Source: an uncultured Lachnospiraceae bacterium
Lineage (GTDB): Bacteria; Bacillota_A; Clostridia; Lachnospirales; Lachnospiraceae
DNA length: 7,111 nt
Direction of reading: 5' to 3'
Assembly: GCA_947178085.1 (NCBI GenBank)
Contig: CAMWWS010000136.1
Coordinates: 1-7,111 of the forward strand
The position numbers and the translations under genes are program-made. Below, piece after piece: positions 1 to 6,400 of this stretch. Under the pieces are notes generated by a model. It was not told the DNA's origin. It made no database searches and saw only the letters and a list, made by a program, of their open reading frames with translations. The stretch's first letter is position 1; every line of letters starts with the position of its first letter.

Positions 1-1634
1 GTCTTCCACTTAACATTACCTTCCTCAATTCCATCCAAAAGCGCCTCCATAGCGGCAGTGAAATTCACATCGACAATCGTGGGAAAAGCTTCTTTCATAA
101 TATTATTTACAATTTCCCCAAGCTCTGTCACATATAGATTCTTATTTTCTTTAACAATGTAGCGTCTGGCAAGTATCGTGGTAATCGTCGGAGCATAAGT
201 ACTCGGTCGTCCGATCCCGAGTTCTTCCAGAGCACGCACCAATGACGCCTCCGTATAGTGCGGCGCAGGCTGTGTAAAATGTTGTTTTTCCTCAAAAGAT
301 TCAAAATTAAGCTTCGTGTACCTGTTGATTCCTTTTGCTAATGTGTTGCTTTCTTCCTTGTCCTCTTCATCATGATAAACTTTGAGAAAACCATCAAACT
401 TCAACTTAGATGCAGAAACCGTAAAACGCTGCCCTTCCGCGTCGATTTTTACCGAAGTCGTCTCATACTGCGCCGCTGCCATCCGGCTTGCTGTGAAACG
501 CTTCCAGATAAGCTGATAAAGACGGAACTGGTCTCTAGTGAGCGAATCCTTCATTTCGGCAGGAGTTCTGCCTATATCTGTAGGACGGATAGCTTCATGC
601 GCATCCTGAATTTTCTGTGTATTTTTCTTCTCTGTTACAGTGACTGTGGCATATTCCTCACCATAATTTTCCGTAATATACTCTTTCGCCATACTCTCCG
701 CTTCATCCGAAACCCTGGTAGAATCCGTACGCAGATATGTGATTATACCGACTGTGCCATTTCCCTTGATATCTATTCCTTCATACAACTGCTGTGCCAG
801 CCGCATCGTCTTCTGCGTAGAAAAATTCAGCAGCTTGCTCGCTTCCTGCTGTAGTGTTGATGTGGTAAACGGCAGCGGAGCCTTTTTTGTCCTATCGCTT
901 TTCTTTACTTCCGTCACCTTGTAGTCGGCACGTCTTAACGTCTCTTTTATAGCTTTTAACTCTTTTTTGGATTTAATATCCTGCTTCTGAAAGGGAGTTC
1001 CGTAATATCTTGCTACCAGCGGCTTCTTTTCCCCCGGAATCGTAAATACTGCATCCAAAGTCCAGTATTCCTCCGGAATAAAAGCGTTGATCTCTTCTTC
1101 CCTGTCACAGATAATTCTGAGTGCAACAGACTGGACACGTCCTGCACTTAAACCTCTTTTAACCTTCGCCCACAACAGCGGTGAAATCTTATAGCCCACC
1201 ATACGGTCAAGACAACGTCTCGCCTGCTGAGCGTTTACCAGGTCCATATCAATCTCTCTGGCATTTTTCAAAGATTCCTTAACTGCATTTTTAGTAATTT
1301 CGTTAAACGTGATACGATATACCTTCTTACCTTCCAGTTTAAGAGCCTCCATAAGATGCCATGAAATCGCTTCGCCTTCTCGGTCAGGGTCAGTTGCGAG
1401 ATATATTTTATCTGCTTTTTTTACTTCTTTACGCAGTGAAGCCAGAAGTTCTCCTTTACCTCTTATGGTAATGTACTTCGGCTCAAAGTCATGCTCCACA
1501 TCTATTCCAATCTGACTTTTGGGCAAATCACGAACATGTCCGTTACTTGCCGCCACTTCATAATTAGCTCCGAGAAATTTTTTGATTGTTTTCACCTTAG
1601 CCGGTGATTCCACGATTACCAGATACTTTGCCAT
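1..1634 (-). CDS. topA: DNA topoisomerase I (type IA), C-terminus cut off by window edge
   Basis: TopA relaxes negatively supercoiled DNA by cutting one strand through a 5'-phosphotyrosine intermediate and passing the other strand. I read 544 codons from ATG at 1634 to the window edge and saw no internal stop. The Toprim domain is at the N-terminus: the ESPAK motif gives Glu9, and TDPDREGE gives Asp82, Asp84 and Glu86, the Mg2+-binding residues of the family. The catalytic site is GIITYLRTDS with Tyr300 and Arg302, matching Tyr319/Arg321 of the E. coli enzyme. QDAHEAIRPT and the GIGRPSTYA motif follow, as in the family core. Family members are usually about 690 residues in Firmicutes, so the last part of the core and the zinc-ribbon tail lie outside the window. 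The start is fixed by an AGGGGA Shine-Dalgarno sequence six bases upstream and by alignment to the conserved MxKxLVIVESPAK N-terminus. The gene has its own promoter and no sign of damage. The identification is firm. Confidence 0.97.
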   Translation of the reverse strand, partial: MAKYLVIVESPAKVKTIKKFLGANYEVAASNGHVRDLPKSQIGIDVEHDFEPKYITIRGKGELLASLRKEVKKADKIYLATDPDREGEAISWHLMEALKLEGKKVYRITFNEITKNAVKESLKNAREIDMDLVNAQQARRCLDRMVGYKISPLLWAKVKRGLSAGRVQSVALRIICDREEEINAFIPEEYWTLDAVFTIPGEKKPLVARYYGTPFQKQDIKSKKELKAIKETLRRADYKVTEVKKSDRTKKAPLPFTTSTLQQEASKLLNFSTQKTMRLAQQLYEGIDIKGNGTVGIITYLRTDSTRVSDEAESMAKEYITENYGEEYATVTVTEKKNTQKIQDAHEAIRPTDIGRTPAEMKDSLTRDQFRLYQLIWKRFTASRMAAAQYETTSVKIDAEGQRFTVSASKLKFDGFLKVYHDEEDKEESNTLAKGINRYTKLNFESFEEKQHFTQPAPHYTEASLVRALEELGIGRPSTYAPTITTILARRYIVKENKNLYVTELGEIVNNIMKEAFPTIVDVNFTAAMEALLDGIEEGNVKWK

Positions 1635-1640
1635 ACTGAT

Positions 1641-1646
1641 TCCCCT
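1641..1646 (-). promoter_or_regulatory. Shine-Dalgarno sequence of topA
   Basis: The minus strand reads AGGGGA here, six bases before the ATG at 1634. It decides the topA start. Confidence 0.8.
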
Positions 1647-1696
1647 GTTCATACATATATATATGCTGCTTACTTATATATTTATTAACGTGAATC

Positions 1697-1725
1697 ACTA
1701 TACACCAAAGTTAAGAAGGTTGCAA
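1697..1725 (-). promoter_or_regulatory. Probable sigma-A promoter of topA
   Basis: On the minus strand, TTGCAA (1725-1720) and TATAGT (1702-1697) are separated by exactly 17 bases. This is close to the vegetative consensus TTGACA-17-TATAAT. Transcription would begin near 1690 and give a leader of about 55 bases. The leader contains a perfect 12-base palindrome, CATATATATATG, at 1665-1654. The promoter starts about 20 bases beyond the stop of the upstream small ORF, so topA can be expressed independently. I saw no clear terminator upstream of it, so read-through from the rpn region is possible. Confidence 0.7.
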
Positions 1726-1745
1726 GAAGAAATTTTCTTTTATGA

Positions 1746-2018
1746 TTACGCACTACGCCAGTCTTCTGTTATTTTTTTCTCGTCGTATTCCGGAGCGTAT
1801 GCTGCGGCTTTTTCGCATAATGTATGTATTACAGCTTCCGGCTCTTCAAGCGATTTCGCTATCTGCACTTCTGTGTTTCCTTTGGCAAGTTTTTTACAGA
1901 CTTGAATGAATAATTTCAATTCAAAACCAGCCTCCAGTCCATCATTCTTCCCTTTTCGATAGGCTGATTCCCTCTCCTGTTTCAAATGTTTCTCTTCATC
2001 ATACTCAAATATACTCAC
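1746..2018 (-). CDS. Detached C-terminal tail of an Rpn-family nuclease/putative transposase
   Basis: This 90-codon ORF starts at GTG 2018. The protein begins MSIFEYDEEKHLKQERE, a sequence I know from the end of many Clostridia Rpn-family (PD-(D/E)XK) proteins, where it follows the nuclease domain. Charged helices and the segment LFIQVCKKLAKGNTEVQIAKSLEE follow. That segment weakly matches ILIQTCHELGLSNEIIIQK in the tail of the neighbouring full-length protein; both keep the IQxC pattern. No nuclease domain is present, so it cannot be an active nuclease. A GGAGG sequence at 2031-2027, eight bases before the GTG, means it could still be translated. Immediately upstream lies a remnant of an unrelated gene (3' end of the large protein), not the missing rpn part. 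It is most likely the surviving end of a second, older rpn copy. An independent small regulatory or partner protein is the less likely alternative. Confidence 0.55.
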   Translation of the reverse strand: MSIFEYDEEKHLKQERESAYRKGKNDGLEAGFELKLFIQVCKKLAKGNTEVQIAKSLEEPEAVIHTLCEKAAAYAPEYDEKKITEDWRSA

Positions 2019-2026
2019 TGCTATCG

Positions 2027-2031
2027 CCTCC
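2027..2031 (-). promoter_or_regulatory. Shine-Dalgarno sequence of the small Rpn-tail ORF
   Basis: The minus strand reads GGAGG, eight bases before the GTG at 2018. It supports translation of the 90-codon ORF from this GTG, even though the ORF looks like a gene fragment. Confidence 0.5.
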
Positions 2032-2057
2032 GCTCGGTTCCAGACCCTCCTGCGTAT

Positions 2058-2232
2058 CTGTTCAGGATAACGGAATCGCTTCCTATAGGGTTTCTTTCCT
2101 GACCTAATTTGACAAAGTGCGACTGCACGACGATATAAATATCTGCTTTTACACTATTGTCATCCGCCTTAAGCGATACAGCAGGCGTCCTAATCATATA
2201 TTTTGATTTTTCTAGTCAGCCCTATATATTAA
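2058..2232 (-). pseudogene. Decayed second copy of the 3' end of the large DUF5057-like gene
   Basis: The stretch 2058-2185 aligns without gaps to 3442-3569, inside the 3' end of the large gene. By hand count there are 14 mismatches in 128 bases, about 89% identity. The encoded peptide KADDNSVKADIYIVVQSHF, continuing to LNR, differs from residues 1102-1139 of the large protein at only five of 38 positions. Beyond that, 2186-2204 still matches 3570-3590 but is two bases shorter, which breaks the frame. Weaker blocks, with about 7 and 3 bases deleted, carry the similarity through TCTAGTC (2211-2217) to about 2232, close to the rpn stop at 2244. A 58-codon frame runs from ATG 2197 to TAG 2023-2021, but it has no visible ribosome site and ends in unrelated residues. 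It is read as a gene remnant. The homology below 2204 is clear; above that point it is weaker. Confidence 0.85.
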
Positions 2233-2243
2233 ACAAAACGATA

Positions 2244-3203
2244 TCATACGCAGTACTTCTGCACATACTTTCTTGCATTCTCTCCTGTTATCTCATATTT
2301 CTCTGTGCATTTTTGTATAATTATTTCATTAGACAGACCCAATTCATGACATGTCTGAATCAATATGCGTATACCTTCTTTTCTTTCTTCATTTCTTCCT
2401 TCCTGTCTCATATCTTCAAATGCCTTACACATATCATATTTCTCCTCTCCATCTTCAACAATCTTAAACTTTTCTGGTATCTCTACGTTTGCTACTATCT
2501 CCAGCATATCTTTCGTATCACTGTCTATTCTGCTGTATTCTTCTTGGTTTTCTTCTATAATCTCTTTAAGCTTTTCTTTATCCTTTGAATACCGGACAGT
2601 TTCAAATACCAGTTTAAGCCCGGTTCGATATTCATTAAAAGTATCATGTTCCTGACAGTCATACAGATTCAGTCTGTAGTTCGTCACATACTCTTTTAGT
2701 TCGTCATCGATATCCAGCAGGTCATGCAGGCATCTTGCTCCATCCCATGGGTGGTCGGTTCCGAAGAATACTACCAATGTTATTATTGGAGAAAACTTTT
2801 CTTCCTTATTAATTCCGGATAAGTATTCATCCCTATTTTTTAAATCTTTCGCATTTGTATGTATATGTTTTTTCAGTTTCCACTGCTTACGATATCCTAT
2901 ACTCTCGGAGAGCATATTTCTTAACACCATCTGATAATCCACATAGTTCTGATTCTCTACTACAAGAATATGCAGCTTCCTTCCCCTCCAGATGCGTGCT
3001 TTATCCACTACTGTCCGGATGCTTCTTTGTCTTTTCTTCCCGGTTTCATCCATACTCCCGATACTTACATTCTGCGAATCTTCCGGCTCCAATTCCTCCG
3101 GCTTTACTACTTGCTTACCATTAAACAATGCTCCATTTATCTGATCCGCAAACCTTACGTTGTCATCCAGATAATCAAACTGATAATCATCCTTTTTCCC
3201 CAT
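2244..3203 (-). CDS. Rpn family recombination-promoting nuclease / putative transposase
   Basis: This 319-residue protein matches the Rpn (PD-(D/E)XK, formerly transposase_31-like) family over its full expected length. The N-terminal signature NVRFADQINGALFNGKQVVK (residues 15-34) is followed by PEELEPEDSQ. The nuclease core contains VVDKARIW (Asp67), then HILVVENQ (Glu83, Gln85). These fit the family D...ExQ active-site pattern; the placement of Asp67 is my own alignment from memory. GYRKQ, DEYLSGINKEEKFSPIITLVVFFGTDHPWDGARCLHDLL (125-163) and NYRLNLYD are typical core motifs. The C-terminus (about 255-319) is a charged helical tail. E. coli Rpn proteins are DNA endonucleases that promote RecA-independent recombination; whether this one does so is inferred. 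ATG 3203 follows a strong GGGAGGA site. The gene has its own promoter, sits behind a terminator, and is flanked by direct copies of the 3' end of the large gene. No DNA target or ends of a transposon can be seen. Confidence 0.9.
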   Translation of the reverse strand: MGKKDDYQFDYLDDNVRFADQINGALFNGKQVVKPEELEPEDSQNVSIGSMDETGKKRQRSIRTVVDKARIWRGRKLHILVVENQNYVDYQMVLRNMLSESIGYRKQWKLKKHIHTNAKDLKNRDEYLSGINKEEKFSPIITLVVFFGTDHPWDGARCLHDLLDIDDELKEYVTNYRLNLYDCQEHDTFNEYRTGLKLVFETVRYSKDKEKLKEIIEENQEEYSRIDSDTKDMLEIVANVEIPEKFKIVEDGEEKYDMCKAFEDMRQEGRNEERKEGIRILIQTCHELGLSNEIIIQKCTEKYEITGENARKYVQKYCV

Positions 3204-3209
3204 CAGTCT

Positions 3210-3216
3210 TCCTCCC
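3210..3216 (-). promoter_or_regulatory. Shine-Dalgarno sequence of the rpn gene
   Basis: The minus strand reads GGGAGGA, six bases before the ATG at 3203. The strong match fixes the start. Confidence 0.8.
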
Positions 3217-3247
3217 TTATTTTATGTTGTTTTCTTCATATAAGGGA

Positions 3248-3294
3248 TTCAGATTCCATGATATGCTTAAAGATGTTCCAGAATTTCAGATTCC
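3248..3294. repeat. Pair of 10-bp direct repeats in the rpn leader
   Basis: TTCAGATTCC occurs at 3248-3257 and again at 3285-3294, 37 bases apart start to start, between the rpn promoter and its ribosome site. The pair could be a regulator or nuclease binding site, or chance. Only the repetition itself is seen. Confidence 0.4.
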
Positions 3295-3310
3295 CAGATA
3301 TGTTTCTTTA

Positions 3311-3340
3311 ATAATATCACATAAAATATTGCTTTGTAAA
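3311..3340 (-). promoter_or_regulatory. Probable promoter of the rpn gene
   Basis: On the minus strand, TTTACA (3340-3335) and TATTAT (3316-3311) are separated by 18 bases in very AT-rich DNA, just downstream of the terminator of the large gene. This would give a leader of about 100 bases before the ATG at 3203. The -35 box is imperfect. TTGAAA slightly upstream is an alternative, but with a poorer -10 box. Confidence 0.5.
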
Positions 3341-3361
3341 GTGATAATTTCAATCTTTGCT

Positions 3362-3399
3362 AAAAAACCCCCGGCAGCCACGGCTGTCGGGGGTTTTTT
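3362..3399 (-). terminator. Intrinsic terminator after the large gene, works on either strand
   Basis: A 17-base arm (3362-3378) pairs with 3383-3399 around a four-base loop, with one G-T mismatch. The core is CCCCCGGCAGC against GCTGTCGGGGG, flanked by A6 on one side and T6 on the other, so each strand has a GC-rich stem followed by a U run. It lies 18 bases after the stop of the large gene and before the rpn promoter. It therefore separates their transcription. Confidence 0.92.
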
Positions 3400-3416
3400 G
3401 CTGTTATATGCAACAA

Positions 3417-6400
3417 TTATTCAAGTAAGAAGAGCTGCGCCCTGTTCAGGGTAACGGAATCGCTTCCTATAGGGTGTCTGTCCTGGCCTAATTTTGTGAA
3501 GTGCGACTGCACGACAATATAAATATCTGCCTTTACACTATTGTCATCATTCTTAAGCGATACAACAGGAGCTTTTATCTTATATATTTTACCCGGTACA
3601 AAGTCTAGTCCAGAGCCCACATTAACCGGCACAAGCTGATTCTGGTCTACCGTCCATACCTCTGATGCGAACTGGGTAGCATTCACTATCCTGCCTCCGA
3701 CATCTACCGGAACTCCGGCTATATTATCCTCATAATAGAAGGTAATCGTCACATCTTTCCTGAAAGCGAAGTTAGGCTCAGATATCTTAAAGTATACGTC
3801 TACCGTATCGTCTAAGACTCCCTTACTGTTTAAAGCACCTTCGGATTCTTCTATTTCCCTAATCTGCTCATCATAAGGGATGCATATGCTTTCAGCCTCC
3901 GCCGAATCGTCTGAAAGACCCGCTACAATCGTTGCCTTTGGATTCTTAATACCTACGGTGTAAGCTTCCATCAGTGCATTAATAAAGAGTCTGCAATCAT
4001 CAGTTCCCGCTGTATCGTAGGGAGGTGCAGCGCCACCGGTACCATCATAAACATAAGGATATGTCCTAGCTCCTACATACACTACATTTCCTTTACTATA
4101 AATATAGTAATTATTCGCTGCGTCATTGACAGAAGCTCCATAGCTGGTCTTTGTATTCAAGAAAGCTACATTACCCAGAGTATACCATGCCGTTACATCC
4201 GCTGCCGTACCTGACTGGCCGTTATTCTCCAGATCCAGCACATAATCAGCAATTTTCAGATTACCGCCGCCAAGCTGCACGCCCATTCCTATATCATACG
4301 GATAATGGGAAATCGCACCATCATTTACTCTCGAAGCGGACAAGAAGCCCCATTCATCAAACATATTCGGTTCCAAATTACTGTATTTATATTTGAAATC
4401 TGAAGGTTTAGTTCTGCCGAGGCTGTTATAAGTCTTCGTATCTTTGAGTCCCAACGCGCCGGCATCAAGCTGCATCCTGCCTGAAGATGCCGATGATGCT
4501 GCGGAAGATACCAGTACTCCCCTGCCCTCTGATATGTATTTATTTACATACCAATCTACATTCAGACCGGTACCTTCAACCGGAACACTCATACTGTACT
4601 CATCCGGTCCGAATCCTAATACCAACACGTCAACGCCTGAGAGATATTCTTCGTTACTCTTAAGTTCAGCCGCCAGCTTTCCTACAGTTATAGTAGATAT
4701 ATCAAACTTCGTATTAGTCAATGCCTCCGCATCCTTAAGATAATATCCAATCAAAGCCTGATCCGGTATTATTTCATAAGCTGCCTGTAAATTATAGCTG
4801 GCATCCATATCTTCTGAACCTATCACCTGAACGATGCGTATAGGCAGCTGCGTAGAGTGATAGATGTTAAAATATCCTGTCAGGTCATCCCTGCGGTACC
4901 TGTTTCCGTCATCGGATACTTCCAGCTTCCATGGAATGCTTCCTCTCTCCGGAGCGGCAAATTCCACCATAAGAACACCGTTGCTGATGGCTACATCACT
5001 CGTCACATCTTCGGAATCGTCAAATCTGCCGTCCTGATTCATATCCAGATAAAACCGCAAATTCCAACTCTGATCATAATACTCTCCGACATCGTTTGTG
5101 ACCTTATATGCTATATATCCACGATACTTACCGTCAACGGCATCCGCTGAAACAGTCTGTACCTTCTGCGCATAAGCAGAATTTGCATTATCAGTGTCAA
5201 ATTCTATACGCGGTCTGTGTACGTTAATCTGTGCAACAAAATCCGAGTAATGCGTATGTATATCAGTAATAGTATACAGACACCATTTGTAATCATCACT
5301 TGAAAGTGCTATCCTTAAGAAATCGTACATCTGCGATGATGAATCAATATAATCGGTATTGATATCTCCTGCATTCGCATCTTTCGCAGTTTTATCCACA
5401 AAAAAGTTATTCTCTACAACAATCGGATATCCTGCCTGCATGAAATCAAGCAGAGCCTTTTTCTTCTGCGGAGTTATGTCTATTCCCTCATAGCGCTGAC
5501 CATCTCCGTCTGCAATATCGCCCACACCACTATATACCTTGCCGTTCAATGACGAATCATTGTATACCGTATCCTTACTCTCATAATTCAGCTTTTGTCC
5601 GTCCAGACCTATGAATATCATCTGATACTTATCGTTGATATCACTCTGCTCTCCTGAAAACTGTGCTACAGATTCAGTATTCACAGTTATATCTATGAGC
5701 GTACGGCTTCTGACAATCTGCTGTCCCGAGCTCGACGAACCGGGGTTTCTCCAGTAGAGAATCGTGTTATTCCTCGAATCATTGCGAGTCCTCAAGTCAG
5801 TTTCTCCCGATGTCGGCTGCAGTTCCAGAATGGAGAAATCTCTGAATTCCCCTATAAATCCGTTGGCATAATTAATTATGTACTGGATTGCCATAGCTTT
5901 ACTGGGCCCCGGAAGATTATTCCCCTGCTTATTTTCCATGTCTATTGCAGATTTAACTTCTTCGAATCCGCCCATTTCTTCATCAGTAAACTCTTCATTA
6001 AAGCTGCCCCGGGCTGACAGGGTACCACTGGAATCAACTACATATATATTGCTATTTACATAATTAGCCTCAGTCCTCCTGCCATATTCATCTAACCCTG
6101 CATTCATCAGCATATTATCTACATTTTCTTCCATATCCAGAAAGAATGAAGTCAAATCCGACATTGATAAAATACTGCCAAGCTTCTGATAGTTTGAACC
6201 ACTATAAATTCCATTACTACCGCCCGTAGATACATTTTTATTTACAATAACAGGCGTATAATCATTTACTGCACGGTCAATAATGCTGAATACAACCGAC
6301 GAACTCATATCAAAGTCACTGTGTATATATTGAACATTATCTCTTCCTTCCACATCTTCAAGATATATTAAATCTGCATTCATGACATCATCCACAGATA

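Noticed and set aside
372..1905. Several plus-strand ORFs (372-854, 739-924, 1309-1515, 1582-1905)
   Set aside because: They are antisense shadows of topA and the small Rpn-tail ORF; they have no recognisable protein motifs.
2021..2197. 58-codon ORF in the gene remnant as a real small gene
   Set aside because: It has no ribosome site. The first residues and the last dozen do not match the large protein, and the frame results from deletions in the remnant.
2244..3203. Loss of the catalytic Asp in Rpn (Ser61 in place of Asp when aligned on KRQR)
   Set aside because: Aligning on the following Trp instead places Asp67 in the expected site, with correct spacing to ENQ, so loss of activity is not supported.
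2157..3454. Plus-strand ORFs rich in Ser, Phe, Leu and Tyr opposite rpn
   Set aside because: The hydrophobic look comes from reading the complement of a Lys/Glu-rich gene; the minus-strand frame has clear family motifs and a ribosome site.
2058..3569. Insertion sequence with inverted terminal repeats around rpn
   Set aside because: I found only direct repeats made of gene sequence, with no terminal inverted repeats or short target duplication.
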